Below are positions 49,935 to 59,691 of a stretch of 64,000 nt of DNA, one piece after another. The DNA comes from Phytophthora colocasiae. Taxonomy: Eukaryota; Oomycota; Peronosporomycetes; Peronosporales; Peronosporaceae. Under the pieces are notes generated by a model. That model was not told the DNA's origin. It was given only the letters and a program-made list of their open reading frames with translations, and did not search any database. Where the stretch lies: NCBI GenBank assembly GCA_018806915.1, contig JAGKQI010000091.1, forward strand, positions 1,736,001 to 1,800,000. Direction: 5' to 3'. Each line of letters begins with the position of its first letter. The stretch's first letter is position 1. The position numbers and the translations under genes were made by a program.

Positions 49935-52580
49935 ATGCCGGCACTCTCGTCGAGCAGCCAGCGGGGGATCCCCGTGAAGCAGGCTGGCGGCAATAATTCA
50001 ACTGGAGCAGGTTCAGACAGCACGGATGGCGTCGGACCAAAGCGTGCGTTAAAGCACGCAATGACATTGTCACATTTCCCGTCCAGCCGGAGCTTGAACA
50101 AAGTGGCGCCAGAAGATGTGGTACCCCCACCGCCATTGACACGACAGCAAAAGGTGTTGGCGTTTGTCGAGAATAAGTACGTGAGCTCCTTCATGACGGT
50201 GTGCACGATATTTGCGCTGTTTGGCGACGATTTCCGTGTGAGTTTCTTCCCGAAAGACGCCGATGATCACGTGTACAACGTGCTGTTTGCACTATTCATC
50301 TTCTTCTCTATTGAGCTTAGCCTCAACGTGTACAGTCGTCCGAATTACTTTAACCGTGGGAGGGGATTCTCTTTTTACATGGACTTGATCTCGACACTGT
50401 CAGTGATCCCCGACGTCGATTGGATCTGGTCGCACGTCGTCGGTACAAGCTCAACGAGTGCGTCTCAAGCGGCAGCACTAAAAGCAGGGCGAGCATCCCG
50501 GGCCGGTACGAAAGCGGGGCGAATAGTTCGACTCGTGCGGTTGTTTCGAATGCTACGTATCCTGCGCGTCGTCAAGAAGAACAAGAACGGCGAGACCAAG
50601 AAAATCGAGATCTCCGAGCCATCAAAGATTGGAAAAGTGCTGACGGAGAAGACGACGCGTCGGCTGATTGTTCTGGTGTTGTTGATCATTATCGTCTCTC
50701 CAATTATTGACGGTACAGTGGACTTGACGCAGGATGATTTTCAGACGTCGCAGTTCGAGCGACTGCATCGCTACACGCAGGACTACAACACGACGGGATC
50801 GATTACTATAGCGCACATGCAGAATCTTGTGAACGAATACGTGCGGGATTCCAACGGACTCATCGTGCACATGGAGCTGACCAACATCAACAACGCTCTA
50901 CTGATGAACTGGCTGCGCAACGTCAGGTTCCAGCCGCTTAACAGTGACGAGTCCGACTGGTTGTTTGGGTCGAATCAAACGTTAACTACGAATCCGAAGA
51001 CAGGATGGTCGGCCTCGTATCTCGTAGATGATCCGACCATCAAGTATCGCACCACAGAGGTCACAACGGTGGACAACCTTGGCTGCTACGTCAATGACAT
51101 GTGCATCGACTGCGACGCGGCAAGTGGCACGAGTACCTGCCATTCTTTGGTCACGTACGATATTTCATCGTACACGAGGAACACTTCAAACTTGAATATC
51201 GGCAAGACGATTGTGGTCATGATTTGCTTTGCCGTGTCTATCTTAGTGCTGACAAAAGATGCTGAATCGATGGTTATCGGCCCTATTGAGCGTATGATGC
51301 GCCTTGTAAACCAGCTCTCTCAAAACCCTCTCGGGTCTACAGAAGCCAAACGTGAGGAATACGAAGCAGACACACCCAATGGCACAGATTACGAGACGAA
51401 AATGCTCGAAGATACCCTTAGCAAGATTGGTCGTTTACTCCAAGTCGGGTTTGGAGCTGCTGGAACGGAAATCATTGCAAAAAACATGGGAGGAGCTGGC
51501 GAGTTCGACGTTATGATCCCAGGCAAGAAGATCACGTCAGTCTTTGGCTTCGGCATCATTGAACACTTCACAGAAACATGCAGTATCCTTGAAGAGGATG
51601 TCATCACGTATATTAACACGATTGCTGAGATTGTGCACGGTGACGCAAAGGTATTCCACGGCGCGGCTAACAAGAACATTGGCTCGGCTTTCCTGTTGGC
51701 GTGGAAGATCTGTGACGGTGGACTCCCCGGCATGCGGGACCCACGCGACCCAGAGGACAAACCCCGCATGCTACCAGCTGAAAAGGCCAGGAAGCGTGAA
51801 GGAATTTACGTTAAGAGCGCTGGATCAGGCACTGCCACACGACGGGTTGGACCGACGGAACTGGTTGACAGTGCGCTCACTGCTGTACTGAAGATGCGTG
51901 TAGACATCCACAACGCGAACCACCACGGAACTCTTCTCAAGTACTGCAACAACACCAAACTGATCGCTGCGTTCGACAACTTCGAGGTACATTTGGGTTT
52001 CGGACTGCACATTGGCTGGGCTATCGAGGGTGCGATCGGTTCTCGCTTCAAAATCGATGCTTCCTACTTGTCTCCTAACGTGAACATGGCAGCACGTCTT
52101 GAAGCTGCTACTGGACAGTTTGATGTACCGATGCTCATCTCCGAATGGTTTGTGGACGAGTTATCGCCTGAAGCACGTCGATTCTGTCGGAAAATCGACC
52201 GTGTGGCAGTTAAAGGTAGTGAGATTCCCATGGATTTGTGGACGTTTGATATTGGACGGTATCCTGCCGAGGGAGTGAAACCGGAAATCAGTGCAGAAGG
52301 AAGGCAAAAGCCCGTCGAGTTCGGCTTCGACCCCATCTACCCAGCCCTCCAGGAGGGGATTCCATCTGCCTTCTTCTCCAACTTCCACGAAGGGATCGGT
52401 GCTTATTTTGCCGGGTCATGGGCCATTGCAAGGGCAAAACTGAGCGCCGCCAACCAGATCTGGGAAGATGGACCCACAAAAGTCGTGCTCAAGGTCATGG
52501 AGACGGAAGGACGGACAGAAGAGGGGGAATTCATGGCACCAACGTGGTGGAAAGGCTTTCGGCAACTCACAGAAAAGTAA
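49935..52580 (+). CDS. Voltage-sensor-like / class III cyclase-homology membrane protein (881 aa)
   Basis: ATG at 49935 is the first Met in the frame. Residues ~83-98, 113-131 and 148-168 are membrane spans. Residues ~177-213 form an S4-like helix with Arg/Lys every third place (GRIVRLVRLFRMLRILRVVKK). A span at ~244-260 leads to an extracellular loop with Asn-glycosylation sites and a Cys cluster, then a last span (~424-441). The C-terminal cyclase domain is of the protist channel-cyclase type (GAANKNIG, HIGWAIEGAIG, SPNVNMAARLEAAT). Both metal-binding Asp positions are replaced: Ile541 in FGFGIIEHFT and Ser584 in NKNIGSAF. Lys580, Asp708, Asn717 and Arg721 remain. This is the pattern of a C2-type half, so cyclase activity would need a partner. 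Confidence 0.88.
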   Translation: MPALSSSSQRGIPVKQAGGNNSTGAGSDSTDGVGPKRALKHAMTLSHFPSSRSLNKVAPEDVVPPPPLTRQQKVLAFVENKYVSSFMTVCTIFALFGDDFRVSFFPKDADDHVYNVLFALFIFFSIELSLNVYSRPNYFNRGRGFSFYMDLISTLSVIPDVDWIWSHVVGTSSTSASQAAALKAGRASRAGTKAGRIVRLVRLFRMLRILRVVKKNKNGETKKIEISEPSKIGKVLTEKTTRRLIVLVLLIIIVSPIIDGTVDLTQDDFQTSQFERLHRYTQDYNTTGSITIAHMQNLVNEYVRDSNGLIVHMELTNINNALLMNWLRNVRFQPLNSDESDWLFGSNQTLTTNPKTGWSASYLVDDPTIKYRTTEVTTVDNLGCYVNDMCIDCDAASGTSTCHSLVTYDISSYTRNTSNLNIGKTIVVMICFAVSILVLTKDAESMVIGPIERMMRLVNQLSQNPLGSTEAKREEYEADTPNGTDYETKMLEDTLSKIGRLLQVGFGAAGTEIIAKNMGGAGEFDVMIPGKKITSVFGFGIIEHFTETCSILEEDVITYINTIAEIVHGDAKVFHGAANKNIGSAFLLAWKICDGGLPGMRDPRDPEDKPRMLPAEKARKREGIYVKSAGSGTATRRVGPTELVDSALTAVLKMRVDIHNANHHGTLLKYCNNTKLIAAFDNFEVHLGFGLHIGWAIEGAIGSRFKIDASYLSPNVNMAARLEAATGQFDVPMLISEWFVDELSPEARRFCRKIDRVAVKGSEIPMDLWTFDIGRYPAEGVKPEISAEGRQKPVEFGFDPIYPALQEGIPSAFFSNFHEGIGAYFAGSWAIARAKLSAANQIWEDGPTKVVLKVMETEGRTEEGEFMAPTWWKGFRQLTEK

Positions 52581-52714
52581 TTATCTTGGCTTTTAAATCA
52601 AAAACTTCAACTTGACCTTGTGTACCCATTTTTCAAAACATGGCTACATATTAGAACATCATTATTTTAAACCAATCCGAGAATTGATTTTACTTCTGAC
52701 ACGTCAGTAGCACC

Positions 52715-54370
52715 ATGCGTGTCGACGTCACTCCGCACTTCCGAGAGCTGGCCCCAGCGCGTCCCCGTACGACCGCACGTCGTCCTAATGCTTTCTCTGT
52801 GGAAGCTACAGACCTGGTGCGTATATAGACCTGAAATTCCGGTCCAAATCTGTTTTTTATCAAATGTAAAGCACCTTTTTAAGGATTTTGTTTCCAATAT
52901 TTAAAAACAATTATATTGTGGATGATTGTATTATTTATTCTCTGGCAGTTGAGTAGTTTAATGGAGCTGGAGAAGCTGCTACTACGTGTGAAGCCCAAAT
53001 ATTTGTTGCCAAAGTGTTTTGTCCGTATCAAAGGGTCCCGTATGAGTGAGGAAGACAAGGACGAGCTGGACGCGGTAGGTAGCAAATGGGACATTTTAAC
53101 TCGGACATATTTTTTTTTCATGGTTGTTAATACCGCTTAGGACCTTGTGGAGCTCATCAAGAACTGCAGCAACAGGATCGACGCACTCAAGTCGGCACTG
53201 GAAACTCAGCGTGAGTTTTATAATATGTGGTGGAATTTTTTTTTGTTCCGTTGTTGATACTGACATTTTTTGTGTAGCTCTTCTTTCCAGTGTTGGAGAG
53301 TATCAGCAGGAAGTAGTGGCCTATTTGCTGGAGGTAATATACGCCCTGGGTGATAAACTAGTGAGACTAGAACTTAAATGTTTTATCTTGATATTGGCAG
53401 AGGTTGAAAAGCATTGCGGACAGTGCGAAGCAGATGCAGAAAACGAGATACCAGCAACCATTTCTGCTCTCGTCACGGTAAGACTGAAATAGTAGGAATT
53501 GTAATGGGGGATAGTTGGACTAATAACGTGTTTTAACTACTCGTCAGGTTGCTGCCCGAAGACGACCGACAGGACCTGGATGCGTTGGAACAGAAGATTG
53601 TTCGGATGAGACAGGAAGAGGCAAAGAAGAAACAACTCTCCGTCACCTCCCCAAGGAATGCTAGCGCTCCTACTCCTGTGTCCCCAAAGACACCCAAATC
53701 ACCAGTAACTTCAGTAGCTTCGCCGCTTCCTGCTTTGTCGTCACCAGTAAAGCAAGTGAAGCCAGAAATCCGTAAACGCAGCGTGGCCAAAGTTCGAAAG
53801 CCACTTCCAACACTCCAGGTCCGTCATGGAGTATATATAGTTGCTGTGATACGTACTAATGATGTTATTGAACAGCACGCGCCGGTGTTTGCCTCTCAGA
53901 ACGAAGAATTGGAGTTCACTGACGAAGAAGACCGACGTTTCCGTGCGGAGAATGTGATGTTGCACCGTCACTTCCAAGAAAACCTCGAGGATGCGAAGTA
54001 AGTTGTTTGTTTGCTGCCTTGGCCATCGTCTCTGAGTTCGTTACTTCTTCCCAACAGGAAAATGGAATCAAAGATGGCCGAGATTTCGAATTTAATGGGC
54101 CAATTTGCGGATAAAATCATGGAGCAGCAGACAGATATCGAACTTATTCAGCAGCACGCTCAAGAGACGAAGTCCAACGTGACTCAGGTGGGACTGTGAG
54201 GAAGTATTTGAAGGGTTTGATCAAGGTCTAACGTTGTAATTCTGTTGGGTTAGAGCAATCGCATTCTGGAACAGACCCAGAAGATTGGCAAGGGCTACGG
54301 ATTCATGATTTTTTGCTTTTATTTGGGATTTTCGACGATCCTGCACATGCTACATTATTTTAACAGCTAA
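52715..54370 (+). CDS. STX18: Syntaxin-18-like Qa-SNARE, 9 exons (356 aa)
   Basis: Exons: 52715-52816, 52949-53074, 53141-53210, 53278-53333, 53401-53477, 53548-53818, 53876-53997, 54058-54187, 54254-54370; all phases join. The N-terminal helical region (MRVDVTPHFRELA, LMELEKLLLRVKPKYL) and a Ser/Pro-rich linker precede a SNARE motif, MAEISNLMGQFADKIMEQQTD, with IELIQQHAQETKSNV after it. The C-terminal membrane anchor is GFMIFCFYLGFSTILHMLHYF. This is the layout of syntaxin 18/Ufe1, which mediates retrograde fusion at the ER. It is convergent with the next gene, 130 bp apart. Confidence 0.88.
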
Positions 54371-54500
54371 ATACACGCAGCAGGGCTTTGTGAGCTAGAA
54401 GCCTGGAAGCGTTCAAGTCTGCTGATCACCTTTGGTCGATATCAAAGGTGAGATTGCTCGTATTTAGTACAACTAATCTATCTGCTCGTGTGTTTTAGGT

Positions 54501-57500
54501 TTAGATGGCATCTACAGCTTCCTGGCTTAGACCTTCGTAACATGTGAGTCCATCCGCATTCAACAGATCATCTCTGGCCCCCTTTTCCATCAAGTACTCC
54601 ATGAGATCGTGGAATCCGTACTCGTGGCAGTAGTGCAGCAGCGATTGGCCGTTCAAGTTTTGAGTGTTGATATCAGCTCCACGCCGCATGCACAGCTTTG
54701 CGATGCGCTTGTTGTTGTTCTGGCAGGCCACGGAAAGTAGTGTATTACCGGTGGCGTCTTTCGCGTCAATGCCGATGGACCAGTCTGGACTGTTGAGTAG
54801 CAGCTCGACTTCGTCGTATTTTCCGTGTCGACAGAGACTGAGAATCGTATCCAATTGGTCTGCCTCTTTGACGGCTTGTGAGACGGCATCGCGTTTTTCC
54901 ACTTGAGGAACTGGCTTGGCCGCTCCTGCTGTTGATGGTGCAGGATCGGTTGCGCTTTGAACGAGCTCCGGACGAAGCATGAGATTCTCAATGAACTGTG
55001 TATCGAAGACCGCCCGACCTGCCGCCCATGGGGAATAACCAACTGTCAGCCACTCGTCCAGAGCTCCACGAGGCCGGACGATTCCGACACTTCTCGGTTG
55101 GTTCATGTTCTTGACGATCGGCAGGTAGTTCGCCTGCATCTGACAAGTTTTGCTGCTGGTGACAGCTGCCACGAAATCCTTCGGAAGACAAGCGACTCGC
55201 TGATGAAGAGCCCCACCGAATCCCTCCACTGCTGTTTGACTTTCACCAGAAGCATCTACTGGTTTCTTCACCCAAGAAGACCCTTCTCCAGGCGGTGAAT
55301 GCGTCTTGTACCCTGGAATTTTCTTTCCCACATGAGGCTCACTAAGTTCGACATCATCGGGAGTTGGCGAGAAATCGACGGATAACGCCACAGAGTACCC
55401 ACTTCGTGAAGAAAGCAAAGAATTCGTCACAGAACCGACATCCGATCGAGAAGAGGTTGACTGATCTTCATCATCTTCGTCCTCGTCGAAGATGTCGCTC
55501 TGGAGTTTTCGAGCCAAATCGGACTGAGATGATGATCCTAAGCTTACAGTTGATTTAGTTGGAGAGTTTTGCTGTTGAACTCTCAGCCCAAGACCCATGC
55601 CAAGACCAATTCCAAGCTGCAACATGTCGACACCGGACCCTTTCGCTCCATTCGCTTGGCTGAGCGCTGGTCCTAAGGCTTGTGTGATGGTGTCGATCAT
55701 CTGTTTGGTACTGGAATCCAACGGCATGACTGGATCCGATTCGTTCTCTTGCGGGACTGGAACGATTTGAACTCGAGATCTCATGGAGCTCGCTGAAGAT
55801 GTCCTACTGCCTGCATTAGTTCGTTGCTGATGACGCTTTAAGGAAAGTTGAGGCACTTGAATACGCGTGAGTTCGGCTTTGTTGGACGGAGCTTGGCCTG
55901 GCGCGTATTCGTTGAGGTCTACAACGATGTCGTGCTTCTTCGCACTTGCAGTCACCAGCTTTACTCGACGCTCTTTCTCTCCTGGTGCCTCCATCTTCTT
56001 CGTTATGTATTTCCGGAGATTTTGCTGTGAATATCTCGCTGCTCCTCCATCTTTTCCAGCATCAGCATCTCCAGAACCAAGCCCAACGCCAAGTGTAGCC
56101 ATTTCACCTTCTCCAGTTGCGATCACGCCGTCAATGTCTCCATCTTTGCCTCTGAATGTCTCTGTGGGAAGAATGGGGCGTGTCCAGAAAGTATCACCTG
56201 TGTTGCGATTGTACCAGTACGCCACACCGTCTTCAGTGACGAATTCATCATACGGACTGTTCTGCATGTACGCCCAGCTACGGTACACGATACTGGAGCA
56301 CAGTCCCAGCGCTCCTTCAGGGTTCGAGTTCTTCATGAAGTCCCCAGGCTGTTGTCTGCCAAGTGTAGTGAATGCTTGGGGCTGATTCCGACTGGATTGA
56401 CCGATCCAAAGCAAGTGGATGAACTCCACGGGAGTATTTTCCCGTGTAGTGGGCACACAGAACGGATACGATCGATCAACTTTGGTGGTTAACGTAGCGT
56501 TCATCGACGCTACATTCGGAGCCAGAATGCTGCTTGACGGTGCCACTTGTACCCCAGGAACAAGGTCATTCACAACGAACGGATCGACAAGCCAAAACGT
56601 GCGGAAACCATTCGCTTCTTCTTCTCCAGTTTGTTCTGGTCGATTCACAGGGAATCGACGAGCTTCCAACTGTGGTTCAAGATGAACTCTGGCCGCTATG
56701 ACGATACAGGGAGGTCTCCGAACGTTCAAAGCGTGTTGAAGCGCTCGATAGACGTATTCAGGCGTCTTGGGATCTACAAACAGGCAAGCGAACGACGCCG
56801 TCTCGTCTCGTGAAGGCGATGGCGCTACAGCTCGTCTGTCAAACACCACGAAGTTACCGAACTGTGCCGGGATGTACGTGGTCACGAGCATGTGGATTAG
56901 CAACTCTGCGGACAACCCACCAACGTCCAAGTTACCCGGCGTAGGTTTCCGCGAGAAGGTCGCAAACAGAACTACAAGAGGCCTCACGTGCTTCGTACGT
57001 CTGGCATTGGTGGACCCTTGTGGAGGACTGCATGCTCCGATCTGTAGAGCAGCTTTTTGAAGAGCGGAAGCGGCCATACGTGCGGATAAACGCTCTAGCC
57101 AGCTCGCACTGTGGCCGGCGTCGATATGGACGTTCGGAACAGGGAGTGGCATCCGCTCCAAGAACGTAGGTACTGGCATGGGCACACATCGAGGTGGAGG
57201 TAGTTGATACACCCGGGGCTTGTACAATGCGATTGGCTTGGTGTATTCTGTGACCAGAATCCAGTTGTGAAGCTGAGGGTGTGCTGGATTGATCATGATG
57301 ATGTCGCGTAGAGGAACTGGGTGGTTCCCAGTCCGATCTTTAGCTGTCACGGGTGCTTTCGGGTGGAATTCACACACGCTTTCAGAGTATTGAGAAACCC
57401 AGCGAGCGTTCTGCAGTGTGCCTTTCAATTTGAACAGCGACGGTGGTCGACTGTCCTTGCCCCCAAGAGCTCTAGGCAATCGATTGGTACGAATCTGTTC

Positions 57501-59591
57501 AAGGAAGGAGCGGAACCAGGAACGAGTGTGCAGCTTGCGACGCATTGTCTTGTTCCAAGCCGTGGATAATTGCTCAACCCCTCGGTAGATTGGATGTCGG
57601 CACTCAATGACAGTCACGTACTGCTTCAGCTGTCGATCATAGCGAAGAGAAGCCTGTTGCTTCATGAAGATCTCCTGGATTTCCTCGGCTCGATACTTCC
57701 GCCGTAGCTGGTCCAGTTCCCAATTAGCGCACATTAACGCACTCTCAGCAGTTCGGACCTTACGTGTGGCTTCTCTTGGGTCTGTGTGGAGATCGCAATG
57801 GCGGCCATTGCTAGCGCTCCAGCAGTTAAAACACACTCGAACAGCTTCTCGTCGAGCAGCTTCTTTCGCATCCGGGTCGTCTTCTTCATCCTGTTGTGTT
57901 TTCTTCTTTGGACTCCTGCGCGCTGTGACATCCAGAAAGCCGGGATCTGCCAAGTCGCGAATATGGGGAGGTTTTCCGCTTTGATTCGTTGCTGCTTTTG
58001 CTTTACCCCGGACTCCAGGAGACTCTAAACGACCTCCTCCTTTTGTCTTTCCTCGATCTCGTGCCAGAACAGCTACAAGCACAGGCTCTTCACGTTTTCC
58101 CAGTACGATCTCACGTCTACGAGTGCCTGGTGTTCCCTGATTGTGTGAACCTTTACCAGGTGATTTCCGGCGCAAAACGACATTGGACGCTATAAGGGAC
58201 GAGATGGAGTCGAACTTGGACACGTGGAGAGCGCTACGGATCGTATCGCGCAGCCTGCTGTTCTTGGTGCCGTCTGCCCGAAAGAGCGTGTCGTTGGTCT
58301 GCCAGTCGCTGTTGGGATCTTCTTCATCAAGGACTTGGTCGTCACGGTCGTTGAATGGAGGCGAGCGCCGCCTGTCGAACGATGGCTGATCCATGTCGGT
58401 ATGCTCACTGGAGATACTGCGCTCTGAAGGAAGTACTGAGTCGCATTCCCAAGGATTCGGAGACGAAGTGAACTCTGGCTGTAGTGAAGGCAAACGTGGC
58501 GACTTTATCGCTCTCTTCAAAGCTCCAGACATGCGATGTTGCTGCTCCTGGTCACTGGAAACCGATCGATCTGAGGAGCAAGAAGGAGAAAGTGGCGGTA
58601 AAGCATCGATCGCTGAATATGAGCGTTGATTGGAACGTGTCAAGGATCTCACACTCGGACTTTTCAAAGCTGGAAGAGATCGCGAAGTTTTAGCTGCTGG
58701 AGTAAACGCTTGGCCGATAGGGGGCTCCCATTGACTCACTCCGGTTGTGGCGTTATAGTACCAGACTTCTCCACGCTCGATATCCCGAACTTCATGCCAC
58801 TGATCGGTCTCCGGTTCTTTGGAATTGTTGGTCAAAGAGTCCGCTTCTACCTGTCGTTGGTGCCTTCGTCGACACAAGAATCCTCTGGAATGTGCTTGTA
58901 TCAAGGTCGCGCTGGTTTCCAGTCGATTCTCCAGTGTTTGTTCACGTTTCCGCTGCCTTTTACGGATCATTTGGTCGGCTCGAAGTCTTTCCTCATTGAC
59001 AATCTCTTCCTGTCGGTTCTGCTCTCTTTCGAACGCTGTTTTCTGCCATTCAACGCTGTGTTTTGACGGTCTCATGTCTGGGTAAAAGGTGTCTTTCGCT
59101 TGACGAATTCGCGTTTCCTCCGCATCAAAAGCTGTCGGATCAATGGGATCAACCGGATCAACTCGACCTTGCGGTACTGTGACGTTTTGATTAGGTGCTT
59201 CTACATCCTGATCCTCTTCATCCTCATCTTCCAAAACTTCAATGGTTAACCGAGATTTGCCCGAGGTTCCAGCGCTCACCTTGGATGTTTTCTTGGATGG
59301 TTTTACCGGAGTCTTGACCAGTCGAAGGAGCTCGGCAGTTTCTGCATGAAGCTGGATGAGGCTTTCGTCTCCTTTGAAGACGACTGGAACTCCATCGGAT
59401 GACACCTCGTCCTCCTTCCGCTTCCGTGATTGAGCTCCTGCATTGCGCTTGGAGGAGAAAGAGCGCATGCTACTGCATTCTAACAAGTCGACCGCTGCAG
59501 AATTAGCCCCAAGAAGGCAACACCGGTAACGGCTACATTCCGATATCGATGAGCTGTGCAAGCTGGACAAGTTTGGATGGCGAAATTCCAT
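54501..59591 (-). CDS. IQ / WW / ankyrin-repeat protein, single exon (1696 aa)
   Basis: The ATG at 59589-59591 is the first Met; a later start such as MRSFSSKRN is possible. In order: an acidic segment (~120-130), a charged coiled coil (~185-225), and an IQ calmodulin-binding motif (LIQAHSRGFLCRRR, ~230-247). A WW domain (WHEVRDIERGEVWYYN, ~265-291) is followed by a long Ser/Pro-rich linker and a Cys-containing CFNCWSASNGRHC box. A central domain with two sets of Pro-rich motifs comes before a second WW-like unit (DGVAYWYNRNTGDTFW, ~1115-1140), and ankyrin repeats close the protein (~1590-1690, DATGNTLLSVACQNN, LNGQSLLHYCHEYGF). It is probably a scaffold; partners unknown. Stop at 54501-54503. 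Confidence 0.85.
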   Translation of the reverse strand: MEFRHPNLSSLHSSSISECSRYRCCLLGANSAAVDLLECSSMRSFSSKRNAGAQSRKRKEDEVSSDGVPVVFKGDESLIQLHAETAELLRLVKTPVKPSKKTSKVSAGTSGKSRLTIEVLEDEDEEDQDVEAPNQNVTVPQGRVDPVDPIDPTAFDAEETRIRQAKDTFYPDMRPSKHSVEWQKTAFEREQNRQEEIVNEERLRADQMIRKRQRKREQTLENRLETSATLIQAHSRGFLCRRRHQRQVEADSLTNNSKEPETDQWHEVRDIERGEVWYYNATTGVSQWEPPIGQAFTPAAKTSRSLPALKSPSVRSLTRSNQRSYSAIDALPPLSPSCSSDRSVSSDQEQQHRMSGALKRAIKSPRLPSLQPEFTSSPNPWECDSVLPSERSISSEHTDMDQPSFDRRRSPPFNDRDDQVLDEEDPNSDWQTNDTLFRADGTKNSRLRDTIRSALHVSKFDSISSLIASNVVLRRKSPGKGSHNQGTPGTRRREIVLGKREEPVLVAVLARDRGKTKGGGRLESPGVRGKAKAATNQSGKPPHIRDLADPGFLDVTARRSPKKKTQQDEEDDPDAKEAARREAVRVCFNCWSASNGRHCDLHTDPREATRKVRTAESALMCANWELDQLRRKYRAEEIQEIFMKQQASLRYDRQLKQYVTVIECRHPIYRGVEQLSTAWNKTMRRKLHTRSWFRSFLEQIRTNRLPRALGGKDSRPPSLFKLKGTLQNARWVSQYSESVCEFHPKAPVTAKDRTGNHPVPLRDIIMINPAHPQLHNWILVTEYTKPIALYKPRVYQLPPPRCVPMPVPTFLERMPLPVPNVHIDAGHSASWLERLSARMAASALQKAALQIGACSPPQGSTNARRTKHVRPLVVLFATFSRKPTPGNLDVGGLSAELLIHMLVTTYIPAQFGNFVVFDRRAVAPSPSRDETASFACLFVDPKTPEYVYRALQHALNVRRPPCIVIAARVHLEPQLEARRFPVNRPEQTGEEEANGFRTFWLVDPFVVNDLVPGVQVAPSSSILAPNVASMNATLTTKVDRSYPFCVPTTRENTPVEFIHLLWIGQSSRNQPQAFTTLGRQQPGDFMKNSNPEGALGLCSSIVYRSWAYMQNSPYDEFVTEDGVAYWYNRNTGDTFWTRPILPTETFRGKDGDIDGVIATGEGEMATLGVGLGSGDADAGKDGGAARYSQQNLRKYITKKMEAPGEKERRVKLVTASAKKHDIVVDLNEYAPGQAPSNKAELTRIQVPQLSLKRHQQRTNAGSRTSSASSMRSRVQIVPVPQENESDPVMPLDSSTKQMIDTITQALGPALSQANGAKGSGVDMLQLGIGLGMGLGLRVQQQNSPTKSTVSLGSSSQSDLARKLQSDIFDEDEDDEDQSTSSRSDVGSVTNSLLSSRSGYSVALSVDFSPTPDDVELSEPHVGKKIPGYKTHSPPGEGSSWVKKPVDASGESQTAVEGFGGALHQRVACLPKDFVAAVTSSKTCQMQANYLPIVKNMNQPRSVGIVRPRGALDEWLTVGYSPWAAGRAVFDTQFIENLMLRPELVQSATDPAPSTAGAAKPVPQVEKRDAVSQAVKEADQLDTILSLCRHGKYDEVELLLNSPDWSIGIDAKDATGNTLLSVACQNNNKRIAKLCMRRGADINTQNLNGQSLLHYCHEYGFHDLMEYLMEKGARDDLLNADGLTCYEGLSQEAVDAI

Positions 59592-59691
59592 ACAGTTCGA
59601 GGCACTCGATTTCTTCAAAGACTTTTACTGGAGTTCCCAACGCACACGTATCCGTATGCTCATAATTTATTGAGTCCTAACTATTCTATCT

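Noticed and set aside
55867..56385. 172-codon plus-strand frame
   Set aside because: Shadow of the IQ/WW/ankyrin gene on the minus strand.
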